A stretch of DNA of 64,000 bases from Eonycteris spelaea (GCA_003508835.1 PUFA01000677.1:1-64000), one strand, 5' to 3'; shown: positions 10,741-22,927, counted from the stretch's first letter. Translations and numbers: made by a program. The notes: generated by a model not told the origin, from the letters alone.

Positions 10741-12260
10741 TGGCCGGTTCTGTACTTGTCCTCTCTCACCACTGCTATTCAATATAGTATTGGGAGTCCT
10801 GGCTAGAGCAATCAGGCAAGAGAAAGAAATCCAAGGCATCCAGATCGGGAACAAAGAAGTCAAATTGTCATCTTCTGCCGACGACATGATTCTTTATATA
10901 GAAAACCCTCAAGACTCCAGCAAACAAACAAACAAACAAACACACACAAACTATTAGAAACAATAAACAAGTATGGCAAAATTGCAGGATACGCGATCGG
11001 TGTACAAAAACCCATTGCGTTCCTATATACCAGGAATGAAATCTTAAAAAAAGAAATAAAATTTTCTTTTCTTTTTTTTTTTCTTCAATTGCAACAAAAG
11101 GAATAAGATACCTGGGAGGAAACTTAACATAGGATCTAAGGGACCTATACCCTGAAAAGTTCAAGACATCATTAAAAGAAATTGAAGAAGACACAAAGAA
11201 GTGGAAAGATATTCCGTGTCTGTGGACCAGAGGAATCAACATAGTTAATGTGAGCCCACTACCCAAATCAATATACAGAGGTAATCCAATCCCCATCAAC
11301 ATCCCAAAGGCACTTTTTAAAGAAACCAACAAACTCATCAGATTTGTATGGCTCCACAAAGGACCCCGCATAGGCAAAGCAATCCCGAGAAAAAGAACAA
11401 AGCCGGGGTTATCACACTGCCTGACTTCAAATTATACTACAAAGCAACCACACTTGAAACAGCATGGTATTGGCAGAAAAACGGACACACAGGCCAATGG
11501 CACAGAATTGAGAGCCCAGAAATAAACCCAAATATATACGGGCGAATAATTTTCTACAAAGGAGCCAAAAATAGACAATGGGGAAAGGAAAACCTCTTGA
11601 GTGAACGGTGCTGGGGAAATTTTAAAACCACATGCCAAAGAATGAAATTAGACTGCCGTCTGTCACCATGTACCAAAATTAACTCAGAGGGTATCGAAGA
11701 GCTGAATGTAAGGCCTGAAACAATAAATTGCAAAGAGGCAAATATAGGTGCCAAACTTAGGGACTTCGGTCTTAGGGAGGATTTTGTGAATTTGACCTCA
11801 AAGCAAGGGAAGTCAAAGCAAAAATAAATGCATGGGAGTGTATCAAACTGAAAAGCTTCTGCGCAGCACAGGAGACCATCAACCAAGCAAAGAGGCAACC
11901 ATCCGAATGGGAGAATATATTTGCAAACAACACCGCCGATAAGGGGCTGATACCCAAAATATGTAAGGAACTCCTACGACTCAACAAGAACAACAAAAGC
12001 AAACAAACAATCCAATTAAAAAGTGGGCAGAGGACCTGAACAGACACTTCTCCCAAGAAGACGTTCAGACAGCCAATGGACATATGAAAAGATGCTCAGC
12101 TTCACCCGCTATTGGGGAAACGCACATTACAACCTCGAGGAGAGACCACCTCACACCTGTTAGAATGGCTGTCATCAACAGGACAAGTAATAACAAGTGC
12201 TGGAGAGGTTGGGGCGGGTGGGAAAGGAACGCTCTTGCACTGCTGGCAGGAACGTAAATT
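10741..12260 (+). mobile_element. L1 ORF2 fragment, opposite orientation
   Basis: From a sharp junction near 10741 the sequence reads on the + strand as L1 ORF2 from the reverse-transcriptase region ([19 protein letters not shown], then [12 protein letters not shown], with the catalytic ADD altered from the usual FADD context) toward its C-terminus (about 12260). Frames at 11250-11525 and 11348-11827 are broken parts of it. An A/C-rich simple stretch lies at 10918-10950. Confidence 0.85.
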
Positions 12261-12261
12261 T

Positions 12262-12640
12262 TTACATGTTGCTGGGTTCTGACTCATGTGGATTACTCGT
12301 CCGGCCAGCACTGGAGCAGGTGAAGGGCCTCATTTGCCTTGCAGCCAGGCTTCTGTCTCCATTGTGAGGGTGTAGAAGTAACAGCGGTGTGGTACCTTCT
12401 CTGATGCACAAACCCGGGACCTTCAGGTAGGAGACTGCCATGCTGTCTGCTGTCCTAAGGAGGCTCTCAGATCATCGTGTCCACAAAGTTTCCTGATTGC
12501 AGTCTTGTCAGGCTTGCCTCGAAAAGATTTTTGTTGAAATCAAATTTCTATTTGCTGTGCACTTCCATACTTTCAAGTTGACTTGTGTTACATGTTACCT
12601 AATAATTGTAAATATTTTGCAGTGGCCGTTGGCTCTTTCC
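12262..12640. other. Unclassified stretch
   Basis: Sequence between the L1 and the MIR with no recognised gene. It may be a fragment of an old repeat. Confidence 0.3.
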
Positions 12641-12880
12641 CTTGATTGAATAAATGCACAACACAGTGAGTTTTCCACCACGCCTCCAGACCTGCAGCTG
12701 CACCACTGACTGCCGGGCGACACTGAGCAAGTTCCTTAGTATCTCTCTGCCTCAGTTTCTCCATTAGCAAAATGGAAACACTATTAGTAAATTGAGCTAT
12801 TTCCGTTTGGAACACTGACTATGTTAAGATGGGGACAGTTGTGTGGATGGCGCCTGGCATACGGTGAGTTCCCCATCAAT
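12640..12880 (+). mobile_element. MIR SINE
   Basis: The sequence follows the MIR core on the + strand: gagcaagttccttagtatct, then cctcagtttctccattagc, the aaaatggaaa segment, and a tail reading gcgcctggcatacggt. Confidence 0.85.
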
Positions 12881-13758
12881 TCTAGCTGCCATGGTTACTG
12901 CTGTTAATATTGTTGCTGCTTCCACATTTCCCGGAGCATGTTCCGGAAAGACAGTGTCAAGAGGACCTTCGACTCACTGGATGGACTTTGCACTATCAGT
13001 TCAGCTCTTCAGGGACTCAAGATCTGAGCTCCGGGGGCATGGCGGAGGGCCTGTCTGTATTAGCGTAATGAGGATTCCACTCCCCTTATAGGGTTACTGG
13101 GAAGCCTGAATGTGGTGCCTGGGTTTCATCCTCATGCGCTCATTGGAGACTCGGACTAGAAACTTCTCTAGGAAATTAGAACCCTAATGACCTGTTCATA
13201 TGGTTTGTATAATGCTTGGAAACCTAAGGGGACCCTGGATCACGCTATAACATGAGTATATAAATGAAAAACAATAAACCTTTTCAAAACTGAAATTTAA
13301 AGGCCGAAGGACCTCATCATACGGTTTCTCTTACTGCCATCGTTTCTATCATGTCCATTTCACCTACCTCAAATTAACACGTAAATCTGGTAAGGACATG
13401 AAACTGTTAATAGTAAAATTTTCATCGGAAACTTTTCATTCTTGTGTCATTCTCACATTGTTCGTTTTGTTGTGTTGATTTTTCTTCATGTCGTGTTCAT
13501 TATTTCAAGCCTTCCATATTAATATTTTCTGAGCTAAATCATGAGGAGATCGTAAACAGTGTTTCGGATGGCGAGTGTGAGAAAAGAGGGAAAGGGAAGA
13601 GCGAGCGGAATGGAAGTGGGGGCGGTGAACGTGTGGGGGGCCGGGAGAGAGGTGTGAGGGGGAGCAGCAGGAGAGAGGGATAATGGGTACAAGCAGAAAG
13701 CAGAAGTGAAGAGACATGGGAATAAAAGCCCACACTTCTGGAGGCTTACTACTGTGTG

Positions 13759-13761
<3 letters not shown>
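12880..13761. other. Non-coding stretch, nothing recognised
   Basis: No repeat or gene family is recognised. A purine-rich block lies at 13570-13690, where open frames rich in Gly, Arg and Glu (+) or Pro and Ser (-) come from base composition. Confidence 0.4.

Positions 13762-13813
<52 letters not shown>
13762..13813. repeat. (CT)n microsatellite
   Basis: A nearly pure CT run of about 50 bases. Confidence 0.95.
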
Positions 13814-13815
<2 letters not shown>

Positions 13816-13839
13816 GGTATAATCTCAGCAGTCAGTGAG

Positions 13840-13990
13840 TCCACACAGCACCACAGTGAGGTAAGCATTCTAATGTTATCATCCCTTTTTTACAATGAGG
13901 CGGAGTTTAACAGGTGAAGTCATTTGTCCAAAGTGACCTAGCCAGCAAGGGCAGAGTCAGATTTGTACCCACACCAGGGAGGAACAGGAA
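13840..13990 (-). mobile_element. MIR SINE
   Basis: A reversed MIR reads as cccttttttacaatgaggc, aagtcatttgtccaaagtga and the cagagtcagatttgtaccc tail. Confidence 0.75.
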
Positions 13991-15090
13991 GAGGCGTGGG
14001 ACCCGACTCTACAACTCTGGAACGCACCTCAGTGTCAGGCGTTCTGTGGATCAAAAGGCAGGTGAACACGTGCAGCGGTATTCATCAGAGTACATCGGAC
14101 GTGTGTACGGATGGAACGTGAGGTGTCCTAAGTGCATGAATACTGTGGAGGTGACGAGTCAGCAAACGCGCATCACAAAGAACGGTTTCTGGTCCATCGC
14201 AAGGTCTGTATGCGTGTTTGCTGCTCTCGATGTCAGTACCAACAATCTCATCATGATTATCATTATGGAAAGTAGCCGATGGTACACATTAAGCACACAA
14301 AGCAGCGGACACACTATTATAAAGGCAATACCTCTCCCCTCCCATCTCATAATTTTAGAAATGCACAGAAAAGATGCCCAGAAGGCAGGCACCACATGTG
14401 AGGTCATTTTCTCTAAGTGGGGATCTCTAGGTGATTTTCAAATAACATTTTATGCACTGTTTTATGTGCTGTATCTTCATTATTACACAGCCAGTGCTTC
14501 TATTATAACTTTTCAATAGTTTTTGGGAAGATTCATCATCGTGGCATCTTGATGGCTCGGGATAAAAAACTGTTTTGATATCCTTGCCAGGTGAAAATCC
14601 GATCAGTGTATTTAAAGCAGCAGACAGATCTGCGGTACAGTGGAGAGGAGCTGTGGGGGAAGCAGAGAGGTCGGGATGGAAGGTTAGCTATGTCTGCGAG
14701 TGTTGTGAAAATGGCACAGATGGATGGCACAGGCCCCAACCAAACCAAACAGCAACTTGCAGGCCCCTAGTAGAGACCTCGTTCTATGGAGAGGAGTATC
14801 TATATCAAGACTTCTTAGGCCTTCCCTGTCTTTTGGCTCCCGTGACACGGTGGGACAGCATGTGGATCTTGTAAGGCAGTAACGCTTTGAGCTACGCTGT
14901 GGACACGGGAAAAAAAGTGGCAGCATTAGACAGATATGTGAGAAGTAAGATGGACGGAACTCAGCAAGGATTTGGACTTAAGGGGAAGGCAAGGAAGATG
15001 TAAATGGTTAAGACCGTTTCTGCGTTTGGTAATGAGCACGATGGTGCCTTCTGTTGGCATGCGGAATACCGGAAGAGGGCCAGGTCTGTG
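13990..15090. other. Non-coding stretch, nothing recognised
   Basis: One long chance frame (13914-14519 +, 201 residues) starts inside the MIR and has no domain, repeat or splice signal to support it. Its Met lies in repeat sequence. No other feature is seen. Confidence 0.4.
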
Positions 15091-16140
15091 AAGGGTTCTG
15101 AAATAAGGCCTTTATTTTTATGAGCTCGTGGTCAAAACGGAATACAGTCATCAAACTTTAAACACTTGCCTTATCAGATCCTTTTCCTTTAAAGAAAAAA
15201 AAATAGAGGTATTACAATCAAATTTACATTTCAAGTATGCTATTTGTAGAGTTTTGAGAACTGTATACAATCGTGTAACCACCACCACAACGAAAATATG
15301 GAAAATTTCCATCAATTGATCATGTTCCCTTGTGTCATTTGCCATCAGGAACCTTCTGCCACTCCCATACCCTGGCAACCACGGATGTACTTCTGTGCCT
15401 ATAGTTGTGGCTTTTCCAGAATGCCCTTTACATGAAAGCATGTAATGTGTAGCCTTTTGGGTCCGGCTTCTTTAATTTAGCATCCTTGAGGTGCATCCAT
15501 GCTGTTATGTGCATCAGTAGTTCGTTTTTAGTACTGTGCAGTATTCCTTTGTGTGGGTGTACCTGTTTGTTTTCCTTTCATCCATATCCCAGGGGTTGAT
15601 CACTTGGATTGTCTCTCAGTTTGGCTATTATGAATAAAGTTGATATGGATGTTTGAGTACAGGTCTTTGTATAGACATATGTTTTTATTTCTCATGGAAA
15701 GAATTCTGTAGGAGTAGAATTGCTGGATCGTGTGGTAAATGTACGTATAACATTAAAAGTGAGTGCTTGATGATAGGATACCCACTCCAGCTTTCTTGTG
15801 ATTGCCGGTTTGATGATGTATCTTCTCCCCTACTTTCACTGTCAGTCCATCTGTATCTTTTGACTCTAGACTGTGTTTCCCATAGACGACATACAGTTGC
15901 ATCTTGTTTTTCTTTTTAATCTCATCCGTGAGTGTCCGTCTTTGGATTGTTTAATCTGTTTTTTTTTAGTGTTCTTACCGATAAAGGTAGACTTACATCT
16001 GCCATCATTCTTCTTTTCTTCCTGTGTCTCATGTCTTTTTGTTCTTTGGGTCCCCCATTACAGCTTTCTTTTGCATTAAATGGGTATTTTCTAGTGAAGC
16101 ATTTTGATTTCTTTAACCATTTTTTTCACTATATTATTTG
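15090..16140 (-). mobile_element. Old L1 3' end
   Basis: A reversed L1 3' region with the usual order of phrases: the gtaaccaccaccacaa segment, the 'ctggcaaccac' segment, the 'catccatgctgtta' segment and 'gaattgctggatc'. No intact frame remains. Confidence 0.75.
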
Positions 16141-16640
16141 AGTTACGGTGGGAATGTATCCCCTGTATCCACAGGGGATCCATTCCGAGACTCCCAGTGG
16201 GTACCCATAACCATGGATAGCACCGAACCATATGTGTGCTATGTGTATTCCTATACATACACACACCTTTAAGGCTTCTGTTTCGCAAATGTGGAATGCC
16301 AGGATCACTGCTCTTGCGCTTCGGGGCCGTTATTAAGTACAATAATGGTTCCTTGAACACAAGCACCACAGAACCTCAACAGTCAATCTTATAACGTGCA
16401 CGGCTACCAAGTGACTAACAGGTGGGTAGTGGATACGCTGGACCAAGGGACGATTCATGTAGTGGGGCATTGTGGGATGGCGAGAGAGTCCATCAAACTA
16501 TTCGGAATGACGCGCAACTTAAAACTTATGAATCGTTGTGTTTGGTGTTTACTATCTGGGTTTTTTCACCAAAGGTTTGGGTTTTTAACTACTGATTTGA
16601 TACCTGTAAAAGGTATTGGACTATGCACACTATTTCACCT
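16140..16640. mobile_element. Probable DNA-transposon fossil
   Basis: The sequence resembles a widespread non-autonomous DNA transposon of mammals that starts with a 'ggtatccacggggg' type phrase (here ccctgtatccacaggggatc) and later contains the stretch 'gatacgctggaccaagggac'. It lies between two L1 fragments. The family assignment is tentative. Confidence 0.4.
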
Positions 16641-16689
16641 GGGTGAGTGTTAGTAGTTTATGGTTATTGAGTAACCAATCCATTTTTCT

Positions 16690-17400
16690 AAATTGTTTCA
16701 TTTATTGATTAATTAATCTATTTTTTATTAAAAATTACTGGGGTGACATTAATAAAATCAAATAAGTTTCAAGTGTACAATTCGACAGTATGTCATACTT
16801 ATATATATTGCACTGTGCGTTCACCACCGAAAGTGAGATGTCCTTCCGTCACAAAACATTTGACCCCTTTTACCCTGTCTACTTCGCGCCTCCCCGTTTC
16901 CCTCTGGTAATCGCTAATGCACTGTCCGTGTCCACGAGTCTCTGTTTTCCATCATGTTTGTTGCTTTCACTTGTATATCCACATATGAGTGAAATCATAT
17001 GGTTCAATTTTCCGTTTGTTATTTTTGCTTAGCATGATTATTTCAAGATCCATCTGTACATATAGAGTTGAATGTAGTGCTACCATATTGCCCCTTCCAT
17101 ATTTGCTGTCTATAATAAAATCACCCTTTCCATACCTGTTTCAGGTAACTTGTTTGCTCTCCCTCCCTCCTTCCCTCCCCTTCCCAGCTGCCCTCCCTCC
17201 CTCCCGCTCTCTGCCTCTTCTTTCTGTCTCTCGATTTGCTTGAGGTTTCTCCATATTATTGATCATTCCGAAGAACCACTTTTGGTCTAATTGAGTTTCT
17301 CTATTTTTTTTGTTAAAATTTCATTGATTTCTGTTCTCATTTTTAGTAAAATAAAGTTTTCTTTATACTTCTTCAGAATTTTGATTTTCATAGTCTTGAG
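16690..17400 (-). mobile_element. L1 3' end with ORF2 remnants
   Basis: The left side holds the L1 3' untranslated phrase (aaaaattactggggtgacat, then aagtttcaagtgtacaattc) also seen at 61870. The right side has a short ORF2-like piece after a C/T-rich simple stretch (17155-17240). It is heavily decayed. Confidence 0.75.
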
Positions 17401-17459
17401 CAACCGTTTGACTATCTGAAAAGCCAGTGAGAATGAAGGTGGAAATTTAAAAGGGTGTG

Positions 17460-17960
17460 TCACCATGGTGCACATGCTTGGAATTTAATAAAGGTCTCCT
17501 TTTTGAAAGTACAGGAATGCTTACGAGAACACATGTTCGTCACATATTGATTGTTCTCACAGTTAGGCTTGAGAACGGTTTGTAAAACGTCAGCAGGGCA
17601 TTAAACATGGTTCACTGTGGCCCGTGACATATGGATGGAATAATGGGCCTCATTCGTAAAAGCCTCATCGGGCGCCATCAGTATTCAGAGCTCTAGAGAT
17701 GTATTGTCTCGTGTAACAAGGAATAACAGTCCTAGGACATAGGGCTCATTACTATCTCCATTTTACAGACAGGAAACAGGGACCGAAAAATTAAGTAAGA
17801 TGAATCATCCTGGATTTTCCTTCTTCCTTTATCTTCATTCTTTGCAGTCTGGGTTCTTTCGGCTGCACACGTCACTGGCTGCCGCCTGGAGCTTTGAGAA
17901 CCTTCATCTTCACCTCGTGTCTGGACCCAAGGGCCTTGTAGCTTGGAGCGCAGACTAGGT
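17460..17960. other. Unique stretch with a MIR remnant
   Basis: A reversed MIR piece (cattttacagacaggaaaca) lies at about 17745-17810. The rest is unclassified and leads into the ORF at 17965. Confidence 0.45.
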
Positions 17961-17964
17961 CTCC

Positions 17965-18675
17965 ATGGATCCACTCCAGAAACATAGCTCAACGTTGATT
18001 TCTGAATCTTCCCCGATGACATCTGAAGAGACTTCCCAGGAAGTCGCAGCAGCCACTCATCCTTCCTTCTCAGAACTGCTGATGCTGTGCCTAAGTGACC
18101 CGACTCCAGTCCTGGCACTAACTACCCAGCCCCTCCAAAGGGGCTGCTCCAACAGAGGCAAGAGAGGCAGTGGGAAAGGTCAGCATCCCCTCAGAGGAAG
18201 AAAATCTTTCTGGAACACATGAGAGGGAGGCGCCTTGATCTCGTGGTACCTTATCTGGTTTAAAGGGAAGCCAGCATCACTTCCTCGGGTGACGGAGATC
18301 AGAACAGATCAAGATGGGAATGCCGATACTGCCAGAGCCATAGGCCGAATGTTTGTGGATGCCTGCGGAGAAGAATGGGGCCCCACATCCTTCCTCCTGG
18401 GAAACCTTGTACAGGGCCTCAGTGGCTTGACCTCAGCCTGGGCACCAACGGGCCTGGCCTTCTACGAGAAGGGGAGCTCCAGCAGCATGATGCAGAGGAG
18501 AAGCTCAACTAGAGAGGCAGCAGGAAAGCAAAAGAATGGTTCAGAGGCTCCTCAAACAGTGGTTAAAAGAAAACTGACACTCTTACCCCACGTGACGGAG
18601 ATCCAAACGGCTTCAACACAGACGCTGGTCTTGCCAGATCCTGGGCGTGGATTCCTTTTGGGGACCAAACAGTAA
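17965..18675 (+). pseudogene. Unrecognised decayed ORF with an internal duplication
   Basis: An open frame starts MDPLQKHSST and runs 85 codons to 18222, with a Ser/Thr/Glu-rich first third and a basic tail (RGCSNRGKRGSGKGQH). A second frame continues at 18235-18675. Two related segments can be aligned about 360 bases apart: an Arg/Gly/Ser-rich piece (near 18145 and 18510) and a piece reading L-P-x-V-T-E-I-x-T (near 18275 and 18585). The repeat unit suggests once-selected coding sequence or an old tandem repeat. No family is recognised. A basic, Ser-rich N-terminus is common in X-linked testis proteins, but that is not enough to assign a function. Without the frame break it would encode about 230 residues. 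Confidence 0.3.
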
Positions 18676-18893
18676 GCAGTGGTTGGAGGAGTAACTCAAC
18701 GAGTTTATGACCAAAATCCTATCGGCATGAGCATAGACCCGATCTCAGGGAGCTCCTAATCTTTCCTGCCTGGAATTGGATCGCTCTGGGGCATTCTAAG
18801 GCCAGGGAAACTGCACCCCAGGGGTCCTTAGCTCCTATATTATGTCTCCCGTGATGAATTTTGTCACTTTCACACCCTGGATCTCTGTCTTAC

Positions 18894-19050
18894 CTCCCAG
18901 CACTGTGGTCAGTAAGATATAAAGTGTCTGCAGTGTGCATGCCTTGGTGAGGTCCATGTGCTTTTGTGCCATTTTACCGACTGCCTCCAAGAAGCAGCGA
19001 TAGGTCTGCTGGAATGCACAGGTGCCAATCTGAGATCCAGTTTCAAGAAT
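18894..19050 (-). other. Isolated exon-like ORF segment on the - strand
   Basis: On the - strand a pyrimidine-rich acceptor (ctttctttcgcttcag) ends at 19051 and a donor GTAAGA begins at 18893, bounding 157 bases that are fully open. The open segment reads ILETGSQIGTCAFQQTYRCF at its start and LYILLTTVLGG at its end, which looks like helical protein rather than repeat. The family is not recognised. It may be a relic exon of an unrelated gene or a retained exon of an unknown one. The flanking open frame extends from 19170 to 18835. Confidence 0.3.
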
Positions 19051-19169
19051 CTGAAGCGAAAGAAAGTGCAAAGGGCATGTGGAATTGGAACGTGGCGGTT
19101 CACCATTGTGTTCTTCGTGTAGGCCGTTATGAATTTGAGCTAAATGCCGCTGACTGTTTCCCTGCTCCA

Positions 19170-20200
19170 TAACACTGAGTAGTAGTTTCCCTTGGAGGAG
19201 TTTCTGATGGGTTACCTCATCGTGGATACCAAATAAATATACGTGTTAGAGGCAACAATCTTAGAATTCAGGTTTGTTCAACCATTTTGGTTTGTTCTTT
19301 GTCGGATCTGAGCAGCAGATCCCAGTTTATCAAGAGGAGCGTATTTGGCGGGGGGGGGGAGGGCTCTAGAGAAGATGGGCAAGTCACTTTGGGTGGCCCT
19401 GCCACAGACAGGCATGCAGATCATCCAGGCGGGGAAAGTGGAAGCGAGTCTGCTATCCAGGGACAGTTGGAAGCAGAGTCCGTGTCCACAGTAGGAGGTC
19501 CTGAGGGATGGGGCCCCATGTGGGGATGATGCTGGGGACCTGGCGTAGGGCTCCAGGGCCAGTCCTTGTTGCACGGTATCCCGGTTTGGTGAACGTGCTC
19601 AGCAGTTTCGTGCCTCCTGCATGAGAATCAGAACATCACTGAGTTGTTAAGAGTCGTGATTCAGACCTAATGCCTTTTCAATTTCAGGGTACAGAGGGAT
19701 TGAATCTCCTCTCCCTTCCCTCCTTCCCCCACAAATCCCATGAAGCGTACCCAGAAAGTGAGCATGCAGTTCTTCTGAAGGAAAAATGATTCTGCGTTCT
19801 GTCAGTGTGCTTTTGTTGGTCCGCAGAGGGTTGCTGCCAAAATCTACAAGTGTCCTGCAGACAAGTGGCTTGAAAACAGGTACGTTTGTTTATTTGATTC
19901 TGATCTCGTGGTCTCATCAGAGAGTGTGGGGGCTCCACATCTAGCCAGCTAGTCGCCCAGCCCCAGGGGAGGAGGTCGGTAAAGCAGGGTTTCTCCATTT
20001 TGAAACACAAAGGCCTTACGTCAGTCCATTCATTTGGCGTGTGTTGAGCAGGGCAAACGCATTTCACTTTCACTGATCATTTACTAGGTGTCAGACAATA
20101 TTCTATGTATTTTTAGCCATAAGAGAATGCTAGTAGAGCCTACGCTTTCAAGAAGCTGAGACCGAAAATGATCAAGAGACAGGGTAGGAGAAGCAGAGGG
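19170..20200. other. Non-coding stretch with a possible ancient repeat
   Basis: The right part (about 20060-20160) resembles an old L2/MIR-age repeat (tcatttactaggtgtcagac). The rest is unclassified. Chance frames on both strands carry no motif. Confidence 0.35.
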
Positions 20201-21300
20201 CCGTGCGCTTCCAGGGTAGGTTACTTAACCGTCCCCCCAAACGAGAGAGGAAACCACAGGAAGCAGGCACCAGAAATCCCTCGGGATCCCGAGGACTGCT
20301 GAATGGATGACAGCGTCACGGCGACTTAGGATGAGCCTCACAGGAGAAGCTTTAAGTTGAGGAAGGAAGACCGAGGGCGTCCAGCAGCAGTGGGCTCGCA
20401 GGAAGACCCCCGTCCTCAGTCTCACCCCACGCCCGTTCTTAACCTCTGCGACCCACGGAGTGCTGGCTGGGTTGGGCCATACGACACCCTCCAGGGGGAA
20501 AAGGCCTCGATAGGTGGTACTGGGGGCCAGTCCAGTGGACTTCAGTCAGAACCCAGGGATGTCCTGGCAGAGGGTGTAGGGTTTCGGCAAGGAGGGGGTG
20601 GGGGCGGCATCCGAGTGGAGAGGAGTTCCGCGGCGGGGAGCGGACAGCGGTCCTGTGTTGAGGACAGTCGATGCCAGGTACTCGGTTTGGGGTGACGGCA
20701 GGAGCTGGAGACGTGGGCACTTGGAAGGACCTCGAGACTCGGACAAAATGGCTCCTGCAAAGGCGTTTGTGGGTTTAGGACGACAGACGTCCAGGAGGCT
20801 GTGAGGAGGTAGAAGAGGTTTGCGCGCCACGGCCGCCGGCTGAGCGCCGGGCGTGGCTAGACTGGAGCATCTGGAAGCCTAAGCCCCGATGATGAGCTTG
20901 GCCTCGAGGACGCATATCTGGTGACGATGAGGCCGTGCCTTGGGTTCCGTCACGGGAGGATGAGGGCCTGGGGCACAGCGCGGTAGAAAGGGGCTCCCTC
21001 GTGCTTCCGGGCCCCGGCAGAGGGGGGATATCCATCGGGTCCTCTGACGGCAACAACAGGGATTGCAGGGCCCCGGGGCCAGAGGGCGTGTCGGATGTGC
21101 AGGGAGGCACGCGAGGCCGAGGCTGCAAAGATCTTACAGGAGGACCACAGGTACCAGGCCAACATGAGTTGACGGTGGGGTATGCTCTCGGGTGAAGGAG
21201 CGGGCCCAACCCACAAGAGATTTCTGCCGGGTGAAGGAGCGTGCACCATTAGAACTCAAGGGTTTTGCAGGGAATCCATGTCATTCCATAGTTCTAACCC
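20200..21300. promoter_or_regulatory. CpG- and GC-rich block
   Basis: CpGs are frequent, especially at 20600-20640, 20820-20860 and 20990-21120. Proline/serine-rich open frames on the - strand (for example 20775-21209) mirror the base composition. There is no classical TATA box and no obvious first exon. It could be a CpG-island promoter or an old GC-rich retroviral or satellite remnant. Confidence 0.35.
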
Positions 21301-22600
21301 CCGTTTGGTGGTAAGTGAGGGGAGGACCAGGTGGGATACAGCCAAAGATGGGGAAACGGGATCAGGCAGAGCGTGACTGTGACAAGAGGCGAATCAAGAC
21401 CTTCCTGCACATTGACCCCTTTCAATCTCTCGTTGAAAGGCAGGAGCCCGGTGGCTTCCTGAGACTAGGCCCTGGTTTCCATTTGACATGCTCATGGGTG
21501 CAGATCACTGCTGTCTCTCCTTGGTGATTTGCAACCAAGTGAGACAGTGAGTATGTACATGGTTTATAAGTCACATAACTCCACGTAAGGTACAACTCCA
21601 CATAAGGTACAACTGTTACAACTGTTGAATTGTTGTTTTCAGTCCTATTCCTTGGGCTCTCCTCGATGCAAACAGACTCACGGGGCCAGGAGCACCCAAG
21701 GTGCCAAGTAGTATGGACCTGTACCTTGCCCTTTACTGGGTGGGCCTGATCGGTGCTCCCTCACTAAGCTGTTTAGGAAACTTAATGAAAATGTTACAGG
21801 TATTTATGGAGGAAAGGGTTACTCATGCGATTGTTTTTACAACAGGAAGGACTCTTCCTCTTCTCCATCTTTGTTCTGGGATGTGCCTACTTGTCCCTTC
21901 TCGCCTACCTCCTGCCTGTGTCCTACATGCTCCCACCATAGGGAGCGGACTCTACACTGGAGGGCGCTAATCGGTTGATGACCATGTACGTAGAGGCCTT
22001 ATAGGGAGGGGGCTGGACGACCCAGGTAGGGATTGCAGTGATGACAGGGAGGAATGCCAGAAAGGGATTTCAAGGAGGAGCCCGGGGTTCTCTGATGTTG
22101 AGGCCCATGTCCTTGGGTATGGGGATGTTCGGTTGAGTAGAAGGGGAATATCCCTAAAGACAGAGAGGCTCTGGGATTGACCAAGTCATGTTCGTGGGCC
22201 TTGATCTGGCCGGCAGTGTTCCAAGGAGTGAGGGCTGAGAGGAGGAAAGTGATTATGTCACTGGTCCCAAGTATCCACAGGTGGGGGGAGTGAGCCATTG
22301 GAAGATGTCCTGGGATTGATATAGTTCGCATACTTGTAACAGAGGGGCAGCTGGGGCAATTGGGCAACAGGACCTAGTCATCACTTGTTTAGTCTTCAAC
22401 TGACCGTTTACAGAATGGTGAGGGTAGAAACTTCTAGCAGACGCGGCTCCAAGACCGGCACTGACCTCACTGGGCTCCAGAACAGAGATCCAGAACCCGC
22501 CAGTAGGAGCACAGCTCTGGTCGAACAGGCCCCCAGTCTTGTCACTGGGAGTTCCGTGCCTTGCTCCTGCAGGAGGGCAGGTCGAACGGACCAGCATGCT
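21300..22600. other. Unclassified stretch
   Basis: No known repeat or gene was recognised. A short repeated 'acataactccacgtaaggta / cacataaggtacaact' motif lies at 21573-21618. Confidence 0.35.
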
Positions 22601-22925
22601 TAGGCCAGTTCGCAGGGGTCTCGGGCTGGTCCTTGTTTTTCCTGAGTCATCACTTTTGGTGCCTGAGACACCATCTCTTGTGTATTTTAGGAAAACGAGG
22701 GAATGAGAGGGAGTTACTTCTCGAAATGGTGGAGCTCAGATTCTCTGGACTCTAGACTGCAGTGTTTATCCATGAAGAGCCTCTTGTCCACTTTGTGTTT
22801 GGAAAATATTGGAGGGGTCCTTTTTAAAGGGACACTCAGCTCTTTGCTTTTGTGCCTCCCTGAGTTACACTAACCCTGGGGTCACCCCAAAATAAAGTCC
22901 TCATGAAAAGATTGTGCCCTGGGTC
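22600..22925 (+). other. Possible terminal exon or LTR end with polyadenylation signal
   Basis: A well-formed AATAAA at 22891-22896, preceded by T-rich and palindromic sequence (ggggtcacccc) and followed by the T/G-containing 'attgtgccctgggtcc', looks like a transcript 3' end on the + strand. It may be the end of a non-coding RNA whose promoter is the CpG-rich block upstream, or the R-U5 part of an LTR. An L1 inserted just downstream. Confidence 0.35.
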
Positions 22926-22927
22926 CT

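Noticed and set aside
11250..11827. Frames of 91 and 159 residues on the + strand
   Set aside because: They are parts of a broken L1 ORF2, not separate genes.
13914..14519. A 201-residue open frame
   Set aside because: It begins inside a MIR element, has no known domain, no exon boundaries and no conserved partner; most likely chance.
20775..21209. A 144-residue Pro/Ser-rich frame on the - strand
   Set aside because: Low-complexity composition in a CpG-rich block without splice or motif support.
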